Source: Sphingomonas sp. (GTDB taxonomy: Bacteria; Pseudomonadota; Alphaproteobacteria; Sphingomonadales; Sphingomonadaceae). Taken from it: a stretch of DNA of 64,000 nucleotides. This document shows positions 52,949-61,545 of this stretch, one piece after another. The DNA lies in the NCBI RefSeq assembly GCF_003248515.1, contig NZ_QFOB01000001.1, positions 248,001 to 312,000 on the forward strand, in the 5' to 3' direction. The notes below the pieces were generated by a model. The model was not told where the DNA came from. It saw nothing but the letters and a program-made list of their open reading frames with translations, and did not search any database. The translations under genes and the position numbers were made by a program. How positions within the stretch are numbered: position 1 is the stretch's first letter; every line of letters begins with the position of its first letter.

Positions 52949-53467
52949 TCACACATAATGGGCGATGAAGGTAAGCAGACTGGCCGTGAGCCCGACCAGG
53001 AAGACGCGATAGGCATAGCCCAGCAGCCGGTATTTCTTGCCCGCGAGCACCTTGCCATTCTGGTAGATGTCCGTCGCCATCGTGCGGAAGATGGATTCGT
53101 CCGTCTCCATCGCGATCAGCATCCGCCGGACATATTCTTCCTGATCCAGCTGGGTGAAGGAACCAAAGAAGAGCAGGTTCAGCGTGCCGCCCGGCCGCGC
53201 CCTGATCGCGGGCAGCAGCGCCAGCATCGTCAGCACGGCGGAAAGGAAGGCGAATCCGCCCAGCACCAGCAGGGCCGCGGGCGGGGGCGTGCCTGCCTTG
53301 GCCTGCCCGATCGTGATCGTGAAGATCACGAAGGTGGCGGCCATCAGGATCGACGCCTTCTGATCCGCCATCTGGCTGAGTGCATAATGCGCCTGCTGCG
53401 TCGTGCGGATCAGGTGAATGGCGTTTGCCGGGCTGGCCGGCGGCTTCGGCTCTCTCTCTTCGGTCAT
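52949..53467 (-). CDS. PycTM-like (Pycsar effector-type) membrane protein
   Basis: 172 residues. A helical N terminus (NAIHLIRTTQQAHYALSQMADQKASI) runs into two adjacent membrane segments (about 40-56 and 64-88), then a soluble helical part (TDESIFRTMATDIYQNGKVLAGKKYRLL) and a last membrane segment (153-172). The ADQKASIL start to the first helix and this layout match the PycTM domain of Pycsar effectors. No nucleotide cyclase gene lies in the window. It is antisense to, and lies between, cerR and acp, so a housekeeping envelope role linked to sphingolipids is an alternative to defence. Confidence 0.72.
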   Translation of the reverse strand: MTEEREPKPPASPANAIHLIRTTQQAHYALSQMADQKASILMAATFVIFTITIGQAKAGTPPPAALLVLGGFAFLSAVLTMLALLPAIRARPGGTLNLLFFGSFTQLDQEEYVRRMLIAMETDESIFRTMATDIYQNGKVLAGKKYRLLGYAYRVFLVGLTASLLTFIAHYV

Positions 53468-53550
53468 CCGGCGGTTCGGCCCTGTTGGCTTGCGTCACAT
53501 CGCCGCCGCATTCGCTTGGCAAGCGGACCCGTCATTCCTAAAGGATCCCG

Positions 53551-53799
53551 ATGAGCGAGCGCGACGACATATTCGCCCAGATTGCAGAGCAGATCGAGCC
53601 TTTCAACAAGAAGCGCGTAGCGCTGACGGAAGGGACCACGTTTGCGGGCGATCTGGAGTGGGACAGCCTCACCGTGATGGATTTCGTGGCCGCGATCGAG
53701 GACGAATTCGACATCCTCATCACGATGAACATGCAGGCGGAAATCGAGACGGTGGGCCAGCTCGCCGATGCGGTCCAGAAACTGAAGGCAGACAAGTGA
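53551..53799 (+). CDS. acp: Acyl carrier protein dedicated to sphingolipid synthesis
   Basis: 82 residues with the phosphopantetheine site Ser39 in LEWDSLTVMDFV and an acidic helix II. The EWDS context differs from the GADSLD of fatty-acid ACP. Coupled by a GTGA overlap to spt, which is expected to use its acyl thioester. Confidence 0.93.
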   Translation: MSERDDIFAQIAEQIEPFNKKRVALTEGTTFAGDLEWDSLTVMDFVAAIEDEFDILITMNMQAEIETVGQLADAVQKLKADK

Positions 53800-55058
53800 C
53801 CGATTCGGTAGAAACGCCCGACGCGATCGCCACCAGCGATCGCGTCGCCCCCGGCGGCCGCGATCTGATGGCCAAATTCCGGCCCCTGATCGAGGAGCGG
53901 GAGGCGCTGCTCGCAACCGGTGTGCGCGATCCCTTCTCGATCGTCATGACCCAGGTGACTTCGCCGACAGAGGCCGTCATCCAGGGGCGCAAGACGATCC
54001 TGCTCGGCACCTACAATTATATGGGCATGACGTTCGATCCCGATGTCGTCGCCGCCGGCAAGAAGGCGCTCGACGAATATGGCGCGGGCACGACCGGCAG
54101 CCGTGTCCTCAACGGCACCTATCAGGGCCACAAGGAATGCGAGGACGCCCTCAAGGAATTTTACGGGACCGATCACGCGATCGTCTTCTCGACCGGCTAT
54201 CAGGCCAATCTCGGCATCATCTCCACGATCGCAGGCAAGGGGGATTACATCATCCTCGACGCCGACAGCCATGCCTCCATCTATGACGGCTGCTGGCTGG
54301 GCAATGCCGAGATCGTGCGCTTCCGCCACAATAGCGTGGAGGATCTCGACAAGCGGCTGGGCCGCCTGCCGGCCGATGCGGGCAAGCTCGTCGTGCTCGA
54401 AGGCGTCTATTCGATGTTCGGAGACGTGGCGCCGCTGCCGGAAATGGTGGCCGTCGCCAAGAAGCATGGCGCGATGATCCTGTGCGACGAAGCGCACGGC
54501 ATGGGCTTTTTCGGGCCGAACGGGCGCGGCGTCTATGAGGAAATGGGCGTCGAGGACGATATCGATTTCGTCGTCGGCACCTTTTCGAAGTCGGTCGGCA
54601 CGGTCGGCGGCTTCTGCGTCTCCAACCATCCCGATTTCGAGGTGCTGCGCCTCGTCTGCCGGCCTTATGTGTTCACAGCCTCGCTCCCGCCGTCGGTGGT
54701 GGCGACCGCCGCTACGTCGATCCGCAAGCTGATGCATGCATCGGACAAGCGCGCGCACCTGTGGAAGAACAGCCGGCGCCTGCATGCCGGCCTGCGCCAG
54801 CTGGGCTTCAGTATCGCCACCGAAACGGCGCAGTCCGCCATCATCGCCGTGGTGCTGCCCGATCAGGAGACCGCCGTGGCGCTGTGGCAGGCGCTGCTGG
54901 AAGGTGGGCTCTACGTGAATCTCGCGCGGCCGCCGGCGACGCCGGCCGGCACTTATCTGCTCCGTTGCTCGCTTTGTGCGGAACATACGGATTCGCAGGT
55001 GGGCGAAATTCTGGATATCTTCGCCGCCGCCGGCCGCGCGATCGGGCATATCGCCTGA
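53796..55058 (+). CDS. spt: Serine palmitoyltransferase
   Basis: 420 residues starting at GTG 53796. An alpha-oxoamine synthase that condenses serine with an acyl thioester to 3-ketosphinganine. PLP residues fall at the known Sphingomonas positions: His159 (DADSHAS), Asp231 and His234 (CDEAHGMGF) and Lys265 (TFSKSVGTVGGF). It is soluble, unlike the eukaryotic enzyme. The upstream open frame to 53418 is spurious because it runs through acp. Confidence 0.96.
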   Translation: MTDSVETPDAIATSDRVAPGGRDLMAKFRPLIEEREALLATGVRDPFSIVMTQVTSPTEAVIQGRKTILLGTYNYMGMTFDPDVVAAGKKALDEYGAGTTGSRVLNGTYQGHKECEDALKEFYGTDHAIVFSTGYQANLGIISTIAGKGDYIILDADSHASIYDGCWLGNAEIVRFRHNSVEDLDKRLGRLPADAGKLVVLEGVYSMFGDVAPLPEMVAVAKKHGAMILCDEAHGMGFFGPNGRGVYEEMGVEDDIDFVVGTFSKSVGTVGGFCVSNHPDFEVLRLVCRPYVFTASLPPSVVATAATSIRKLMHASDKRAHLWKNSRRLHAGLRQLGFSIATETAQSAIIAVVLPDQETAVALWQALLEGGLYVNLARPPATPAGTYLLRCSLCAEHTDSQVGEILDIFAAAGRAIGHIA

Positions 55059-55103
55059 TCTTCTGGTCTTCGCCCGGCCGGCGGAGCGCGTAAGGACGAC
55101 GGA

Positions 55104-57077
55104 ATGGCCGAAGGCGGTGATTTCGCGAGAGCCGATGCGGGGCCGCTGCGCGCGCGCATCCTGGCGGGGCTGTTCACGTTGCTGGCCGCCCTGCTGCTCG
55201 CGGCGCTCATCATCCTCGTCCAGCGATCGACCGAGGAGCGGGATGCCGCCCAGGCGCGCCGGCAGCACAGCTTCAACGTCATCCTGCTGACCGGCGAGGT
55301 GGATGGCGCAATGGCGCGCGCGGAGGCCGCGCTCGGCCGGGCGATCATCAACACCGATCGCGAGAAGGGCACCCTCTTCTACGACGAATGGCAGACGGCC
55401 GGCACGAAGCTTTCCCGGCTGCGATCGCTGATGCGCGACGATCCGCCGCAGCTCGCCCGGCTGGATGCGCTGCAGGCGCTCTACGACAAGCGCGGGGACG
55501 AACTGCGCGACGCGGCGACGCGCCTCAACTACAAGCAGAACAGCGCCGCCCTTTCCATCTTCGGCCATGCGGGACGATCGGACGACGTGCTGGATATCGC
55601 GCTGCTGCTGCGCCAGATCATCGACAGCGAGCGCGTGCTGCTGGATGAGCGCGACAGCCAGGCCCTCGCCTCTTCCTATCGATCCAATCTGATGACCAAG
55701 ATGATGTCGGCCGTTGGCGCGGTGCTGATGCTCTCCGCCATCGCCGCCGGCTGGATGCTGGTGACCGCGCTCAACGAACGGCGCATCGCCAATGAGGAAA
55801 CGCTGGCGGAGCTGGATCGCGCCATGGCGCTGGAACGCGCCGTCGCGCAGCGCACCGAGGAACTGAGCACCGCCAACCGCAGGCTGCTGGCGGAGGCGGC
55901 GACCCGCGAGGAGGCGGAGGCCAAGCTGCGGCAGGTCCAGAAGATGGAGGCCGTGGGCCAGCTGACCGGCGGCATCGCGCACGATTTCAACAATATGCTG
56001 GCGGTGGTGATTGGCGGGCTGGAGCTTGCCCGCAAGCGCGTGACCGAGCAGGCGGCGGAAGCCTCGCGCCATATCGAGAGCGCGATGGACGGTGCCACGC
56101 GCGCCGCGACGCTCACCCGCCGCCTGCTGACCTTCGCGCGCGCCGAGCCGCTGATGCCGCAGGCGATCGACGCTGGACGCCTGATCCACGGCATGCAGGA
56201 TCTGATCGATCGCACGATCGGCGAACGGATCGAGGTGCGGATGGCGGCCGAGCCCAAGCTGTGGCCGGTCTGGATCGATCCCTTCCAGCTGGAAAACGCG
56301 ATCCTGAACCTGTGCGTAAACGCGCGTGACGCAATGGGCGGCGCTGGCATCCTCGACATGAGCGCCACGAACGAAAGACTGGCCGATGGCGCGATCGGCG
56401 TGCTCGGCAAGGGCGATTATGTCCGCATCGCCGTGACGGATAATGGCAAGGGGATGAGCCAGGCGGTGCTGGATCGCGTGTTCGAGCCCTTCTTCACGAC
56501 CAAGCCGGTGGGCGAGGGAACCGGCCTGGGCCTGAGCCAGATCTTCGGCTTCGCGCGCCAATCGGGCGGCGACGTGATCCTGCGGAGCCGCGAGGGCGAA
56601 GGCACCACCGTTTCACTCTATCTGCCGCGCCACAAAGGAGAATTGGCGGCCGCCGAGCCCGCCGCGGACGCGCCCGTGATCGTGTCGCAGCCGACGGCGC
56701 GGGAAACGATCCTGGTGGTGGAGGACGATATCCGCGTGCGCTCCGCCACGGGCGAGGCGCTGGCGGAACTCGGCTACGAGCCCCTGCTGTGCGACAGCGG
56801 CGACGAGGCGATCGTCCTGCTGGGTGCGCGCGACGATATCCGCCTGATGATTACCGACGTGCTGATGCCGGGCATGACCGGCCCCGAACTGGTAAGCGCC
56901 GTGCGCCCGCGCCATCCCGATCTCGCGGTGCTGTTCGTCACCGGCTATGTCGGTGAGGCGGGCGAGGCGGAAAGCTTCGCCGGCCATGACGTTCTGCGTA
57001 AACCTTATACGCTGGCGGGCCTCTCCTCTGCGGTTTCCACGGCCCTGCTCTCGTCAGAGAAGCTCGCGAGCGTCTGA
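55104..57077 (+). CDS. Hybrid sensor histidine kinase with C-terminal receiver
   Basis: 657 residues. Two membrane helices (about 19-39 and 198-222) bound a helical periplasmic domain of about 155 residues (four-helix, CHASE3-like). Then a coiled linker, the phosphoacceptor His293 (GGIAHDFNNML), the ATPase domain with N (NAILNLCVNARDAM), VTDNGKGM and GEGTGLGLS, and a receiver with Asp585 (MITDVLMPG). No output regulator is nearby. It follows spt by 45 bases on the same strand, so may be co-expressed; its end overlaps the guanine deaminase gene by 24 bases, tail to tail. Confidence 0.92.
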   Translation: MAEGGDFARADAGPLRARILAGLFTLLAALLLAALIILVQRSTEERDAAQARRQHSFNVILLTGEVDGAMARAEAALGRAIINTDREKGTLFYDEWQTAGTKLSRLRSLMRDDPPQLARLDALQALYDKRGDELRDAATRLNYKQNSAALSIFGHAGRSDDVLDIALLLRQIIDSERVLLDERDSQALASSYRSNLMTKMMSAVGAVLMLSAIAAGWMLVTALNERRIANEETLAELDRAMALERAVAQRTEELSTANRRLLAEAATREEAEAKLRQVQKMEAVGQLTGGIAHDFNNMLAVVIGGLELARKRVTEQAAEASRHIESAMDGATRAATLTRRLLTFARAEPLMPQAIDAGRLIHGMQDLIDRTIGERIEVRMAAEPKLWPVWIDPFQLENAILNLCVNARDAMGGAGILDMSATNERLADGAIGVLGKGDYVRIAVTDNGKGMSQAVLDRVFEPFFTTKPVGEGTGLGLSQIFGFARQSGGDVILRSREGEGTTVSLYLPRHKGELAAAEPAADAPVIVSQPTARETILVVEDDIRVRSATGEALAELGYEPLLCDSGDEAIVLLGARDDIRLMITDVLMPGMTGPELVSAVRPRHPDLAVLFVTGYVGEAGEAESFAGHDVLRKPYTLAGLSSAVSTALLSSEKLASV

Positions 57078-58367
57078 CGCGCGCCGGTGCGCCGGGCGGC
57101 CGGCAAGCCATGTTTCGGCCACCGCCCGATCATCGCCCAATATCTGTAGTGCGAACAGCTTTTCGGCGAGCGTGCAGCCCGCCGTCCGCCGCGCGAGCAG
57201 CGGCGTCGCCGCCGGATCGAGCAGCACGAAATCGGCTTCCTGCCCCGGCGCCAGCCCACCCACCCGATCGGCGATGGAAAGCGCCGCCGCGCCCGCGCCC
57301 GTCGCCAGCCACAAAGCGCGGAACGGATCGAGGCTCGCGCCGCGCATCTGGCAGACCTTGTAGGCCTCTCCCAGCGTGTGGAGGATCGAGAAGCTGGTGC
57401 CCGCGCCCACATCCGTGCCCATGCCGACGCACACGCCATGCGCATCGGCCCGGGCGAGATCGAACAGGCCCGAGCCCAGAAAGAGATTCGACGTGGGGCA
57501 GAAGGCGATTGCCGAGCCTGCGGAGGCAAGGCGCGCCATCGCGCCATCATCCAGATGGATGCCATGCGCGAAGACCGAACGGGAGCCCACCAGCCCGGCG
57601 CGGGCATAGACATCCAGATAGTCCGCCGCCTCGGGAAAGGCTTCGCCCACGGCGGCGATTTCGCCGAGATTCTCGGAAAGATGCGTATGGAGCAGGGCAT
57701 CGGGATGCGCCGCCAGCAGATCGCCCGCGCTCGCCAGCTGCGCGGGCGTGGAGGTGAGCGCGAAGCGCGGCGTGACGGCATAGCCCAGCCGCCCCCGTCC
57801 GCGCCATCGCCCGATCAGCGCCTCGCTTTCGGCCCGCCCGCTTTCGGCCGTGTCGCACAGGGCGGCCGGCGCCTGCCGGTCCATCAGCGTCTTGCCCGAG
57901 ATGATCCGCATGTCGCGATCCAGCGCCGCTTCGAACAGCGCATCCACCGACTGGGCATGGACGGTCGCGAAGACGAGCGCGCTGGTCGTGCCGTTGCGCA
58001 GCAGCTCATCGAGGAAGAAGGCGGCGATCGCATCCGCATGCGCGCGATCGACGAAAGCCTGTTCGGCCGGGAAGATGTGCCGTTCCAGCCAGTCCAGCAA
58101 TTGCAGGCCATGCGCGGCGATCCGCTCGGTCTGCGGATAATGGACATGGCAATCGATGAAGCCCGGCACCAGCAGCAGCCCGCGCCGATCCTCGATCGGC
58201 AAGGTCGGGTGGCGATCGATCAGGGCATCATGCCCGCCGAAGCCGGCGACGATGCCATCCTCGATCACGATCAGGCCATCGGCATGATGCACGATCGCCT
58301 CCGCGCCCGCCGTGGCTGGATCGGCGCGGACGGCGAGCAGCTCGGCGCGGACGCCCCAGGCGCTCAT
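57054..58367 (-). CDS. guaD: Guanine deaminase
   Basis: 437 residues of the amidohydrolase family. Metal ligands: HxH in DCHVHYPQTERIAAHG, then THLSENLGEI, FAHGIHLDD and GTDVGAGTSFS. Converts guanine to xanthine for the dehydrogenase next door. ATG 58367 overlaps the xdhC stop (ATGA). Last gene of the purine operon. Confidence 0.95.
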   Translation of the reverse strand: MSAWGVRAELLAVRADPATAGAEAIVHHADGLIVIEDGIVAGFGGHDALIDRHPTLPIEDRRGLLLVPGFIDCHVHYPQTERIAAHGLQLLDWLERHIFPAEQAFVDRAHADAIAAFFLDELLRNGTTSALVFATVHAQSVDALFEAALDRDMRIISGKTLMDRQAPAALCDTAESGRAESEALIGRWRGRGRLGYAVTPRFALTSTPAQLASAGDLLAAHPDALLHTHLSENLGEIAAVGEAFPEAADYLDVYARAGLVGSRSVFAHGIHLDDGAMARLASAGSAIAFCPTSNLFLGSGLFDLARADAHGVCVGMGTDVGAGTSFSILHTLGEAYKVCQMRGASLDPFRALWLATGAGAAALSIADRVGGLAPGQEADFVLLDPAATPLLARRTAGCTLAEKLFALQILGDDRAVAETWLAGRPAHRRASDARELL

Positions 58368-59215
58368 GGCGCGCATTCCAGCAGCAGTTGCGCGGCGATG
58401 GCGGTCGCGATCACGGCAGGCTCCTTGCCGGCGATGCCGGGCAGCCCGACGGGGCAGACCAGGCGGGTGACATCCAGCCCTTCCGCCTCCAGCCGGGAGA
58501 CGAAGCGCGCGCGCTTGGTGCGCGATCCGATCAACCCGATATAGCGCGCCGTGCCGGCGAGCGCGCTGCGGGCGAGGCGATAATCCAGCGCATGATCGTG
58601 CGTCATGATGAGGATCGCGCCATGCCCCTGCAATTCGGCGACGCATTGCTCGATATCGGTCTCCGCGCAGAGCGTGACGCCCGGCGTGTCGGCATAATCG
58701 GGGCGCGTATCATACCAGCCGACCAGATAGGGCAGGCCTTCCAGCACGCGCGCCACCGCGCGGCCGACATGGCCCGCGCCGAACAGCATAAGCGGGGTGC
58801 GCGGCATATCCGATGGTGAAAGCCAGCGCTCGCCCTGCTGCGGCCTGGCGCCGCGCGCGGCGGGAAGCGGCGCATCGCCCGGCTCACGCCGTACGCGATC
58901 CTGCCCGAAGACGAGCACATCTCCCTCCGGCAGCGGCCCATCCATCCGCTCGATCAGCAGGCGCACACGCCCCCCGCAACATTGGCCGAGCAGGGGGCCG
59001 AGCGGATAATCCTGCACCCGCCAGGCACCATCCGGATAAGCGAGGAGCAGGCGCGCCTGCTCGATCGCGCGATATTCCAGATTGCCGCCTCCGATCGTGC
59101 CCTCCACGCTATCCACCGTCACGGTCATCGCCGTGCCGGCACCGCGCGGCGCCGATCCCTCGGTGGCGAGCACGGTGATCCGGGCGGTGGCGTGGGTTCT
59201 GAGCAGTTCCGTCAC
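58364..59215 (-). CDS. xdhC: Xanthine dehydrogenase accessory protein XdhC
   Basis: 283 residues. N-terminal XdhC/CoxI domain (TVLATEGSAPRGAGTAM, CCGGRVRLLIERM) and a C-terminal NAD-like fold (LMLFGAGHVGRAVARVL; IGLIGSRTKRARF). It inserts sulfurated molybdenum cofactor into XdhB. GTG 59215 overlaps the xdhB stop. Confidence 0.94.
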   Translation of the reverse strand: MTELLRTHATARITVLATEGSAPRGAGTAMTVTVDSVEGTIGGGNLEYRAIEQARLLLAYPDGAWRVQDYPLGPLLGQCCGGRVRLLIERMDGPLPEGDVLVFGQDRVRREPGDAPLPAARGARPQQGERWLSPSDMPRTPLMLFGAGHVGRAVARVLEGLPYLVGWYDTRPDYADTPGVTLCAETDIEQCVAELQGHGAILIMTHDHALDYRLARSALAGTARYIGLIGSRTKRARFVSRLEAEGLDVTRLVCPVGLPGIAGKEPAVIATAIAAQLLLECAP

Positions 59216-61545
59216 GGGCGGGCGGGCCGCGCGCGCAATTCGCCGATCGCGCGCAGGATCCGCTCCGGCGTGGCGGGCGCGTCGAGCGCGGGCAGCCCCT
59301 TGCCCGGCGCGGCGGCCGCCACCGCGCGGGTGAGAGCCGAAAAGACCGAGATGGGCAGCATCAGCGGCGGCTCCCCCACCGCCTTCGATCGATGGACGGT
59401 GGGCTCCACGTTGCGCCCATCCCACAAGGCGATCTCCATGCGCTTCGGCCGATCGCTCGCCGTGGGGATCTTGTAGGTGGATGGCGCGTGGGTGCGCAGG
59501 CGCCCGGCCTCGTCGAACACCAGTTCCTCGCTGGTGAGCCAGCCCATCCCCTGGATAAAGCCACCCTCGATCTGGCCATGATCGATCGCCGGATTCAGGC
59601 TGCGGCCGACATCGTGGAGGATATCGACGGCCAGCACCTTGTGCTCGCCGGTCAGCGTATCGATCGCGACTTCGGAGACGGAGGCGCCATAAGCGAAATA
59701 ATAGAAGGGCCGGCCACTGTGCGTGGCGCGATCGTAGAAGATTTCCGGCGTCGCGTAGAAGCCGGTCGCCGCGAGCGAGATGCGCGCGAGATGCGCCTGC
59801 CGGCACAGTTCGGAAAAGGGCACCAGCACATCGCCCGCGCGAACACCTTCGGCGCTGAAGCGCACGGCATCGGGCGCGCAGCCGTGAAGTTCGCCCGCCA
59901 GCACCGCCAGCCGATCACGGATCGTCTCGGCCGCGCGCTGGGCGGCCATGCCATTCAGGTCCGCGCCCGAGGAGGCGGCGGTGGCCGATGTATTGGGAAC
60001 CTTGGCCGTTGTGGTCGCCGTGATCCGCACCAGATCCACGCCCACGCCGAACACGTCGGCCACCACCTGCGCCACCTTGATATAGAGGCCCTGCCCCATT
60101 TCGGTGCCGCCATGATTCAGCTGGATCGAGCCATCCGAATAGACGAGCACCAGCGCGCCCGCCTGATTGAGATGCGTGGTCGTGAAGCTGATGCCGAACT
60201 TCACGGGCGTGAGCGCGATGCCCTTCTTGATGATGCGATGGGTGGCGTTCCATTCCTCCACCGCCGCCGCGCGCGCGGCATAATCGGAGGACGCCGCCAG
60301 CGCCTCGATCAGCTCCGGCGCGATATTGTCCGCCACCTGCATGTGATAGGGCGTGACATCGCGGCCCGATCCGTCCCCCGGCGATCCATAGAGATTGATC
60401 CGGCGTACGGCGAGCGGATCGAGCCCGGTCGCATCCGCGATCGCATCCATCACCCGCTCGATCGCGACCATGCCCTGCGGGCCGCCAAAGCCCCGAAAGG
60501 CGGTATTCGAAACCGTATTGGTCTTCAGCCTGTGGCTGACGATCTCGACCACGGGCAGATAATAGCAATTGTCGGCATGGAACATCGCCCGATCGTTGAT
60601 CGAGCGGCTCAGATCGTCGGTCGCGCCGCAGCGGGAGGCAAGCTCGAGGCGAATGCCCTCGATCCGGCCCCGATCATCGAAGCCCACATCATAATCGGCG
60701 GTGAAATCATGACGCTTGCCGGTCATCACCATATCGTCATCACGATCGACACGGAATTTGGCGGGGCGGCCGGTCTTGCTCGCGACGAGCGCGCAGGCGG
60801 CGGCGAAAAGCGATGCCTGGCTTTCCTTGCCACCGAACGCGCCCCCCATGCGGCGCACCTCCACAGTCACATCCGCATGCGGAATATGCAGCAATTTGGA
60901 GACGATATGCTGGATCTCGCTTGGATGCTGGGTGGAAGAGAGGATGTGGATCGTCCCCCCCTCGCCCGGCGTGGCGATCGCGATATGGCCTTCGAGATAG
61001 AAATGGTCCTGCCCGCCAATCTCGATGCTGCCGGAGAGCCTATACTGCGCAGTATCGAGTGCAGCATGAGCGTCCCCGCGCCCCATATGCTGCGCGCCCT
61101 CGAGGGCCGAACCGGCCGCGCGCGCCGCAGCAATCGTGACCAGCGGGAGCTGCGTCTCATAATCGACCTTCGCCAGCCTGGCGGCCCGCCGCGCGGCGAC
61201 CGCGCTGGTCGCGGCGACGACGAACAAAGCCTGCCCGACGCAATAGGCATCCTCCTCGGCGAAGAGCTTGTCATCGTCGAAGATGGGGCCGACGCTGTTC
61301 TTGCCCGGTATGTCGTCGCGGCCGAAGACCGCCACCACGCCCGGCGCGGCGCGGACGGCCGACAGATCCATGGCCAGGATCCGCGCCCGCGCCTGCGCGC
61401 TCTGCCCGAAGGCGAGGTGCAGCAGATTGGCTGGCTCCGGCTGATCGTCCACATAGAGCGCGGCACCCGCGACATGGGCGGCGGCGCTGTCATGGGGCAG
61501 CGGCTGGCGGACCGCGCGCGGGCGGGGCGGATCGCGCTCAGCCAT
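59212..61545 (-). CDS. xdhB: Xanthine dehydrogenase, molybdenum subunit
   Basis: 777 residues. Molybdopterin motifs include GGQDHFYLEGHIAIA, RRMGGAFGGKE and TAFRGFGGPQGM; the catalytic Glu is in KAVGEPPLML. Oxidises hypoxanthine and xanthine to urate. ATG 61545 lies eight bases inside xdhA. Confidence 0.96.
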   Translation of the reverse strand: MAERDPPRPRAVRQPLPHDSAAAHVAGAALYVDDQPEPANLLHLAFGQSAQARARILAMDLSAVRAAPGVVAVFGRDDIPGKNSVGPIFDDDKLFAEEDAYCVGQALFVVAATSAVAARRAARLAKVDYETQLPLVTIAAARAAGSALEGAQHMGRGDAHAALDTAQYRLSGSIEIGGQDHFYLEGHIAIATPGEGGTIHILSSTQHPSEIQHIVSKLLHIPHADVTVEVRRMGGAFGGKESQASLFAAACALVASKTGRPAKFRVDRDDDMVMTGKRHDFTADYDVGFDDRGRIEGIRLELASRCGATDDLSRSINDRAMFHADNCYYLPVVEIVSHRLKTNTVSNTAFRGFGGPQGMVAIERVMDAIADATGLDPLAVRRINLYGSPGDGSGRDVTPYHMQVADNIAPELIEALAASSDYAARAAAVEEWNATHRIIKKGIALTPVKFGISFTTTHLNQAGALVLVYSDGSIQLNHGGTEMGQGLYIKVAQVVADVFGVGVDLVRITATTTAKVPNTSATAASSGADLNGMAAQRAAETIRDRLAVLAGELHGCAPDAVRFSAEGVRAGDVLVPFSELCRQAHLARISLAATGFYATPEIFYDRATHSGRPFYYFAYGASVSEVAIDTLTGEHKVLAVDILHDVGRSLNPAIDHGQIEGGFIQGMGWLTSEELVFDEAGRLRTHAPSTYKIPTASDRPKRMEIALWDGRNVEPTVHRSKAVGEPPLMLPISVFSALTRAVAAAAPGKGLPALDAPATPERILRAIGELRARPARP

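Noticed and set aside
52949..53467. Complete Pycsar defence system
   Set aside because: No nucleotide cyclase in the window and the flanks are metabolic genes; only an effector-like membrane domain is supported.
53418..53795. N-terminal extension of spt
   Set aside because: It runs through acp in another frame. The GTG at 53796 gives 420 residues and places the catalytic Lys at 265.
53538..56561. Open frame of about 1000 codons on the minus strand opposite acp, spt and the kinase
   Set aside because: Shadow of three genes with clear active sites; composition is typical of antisense frames.
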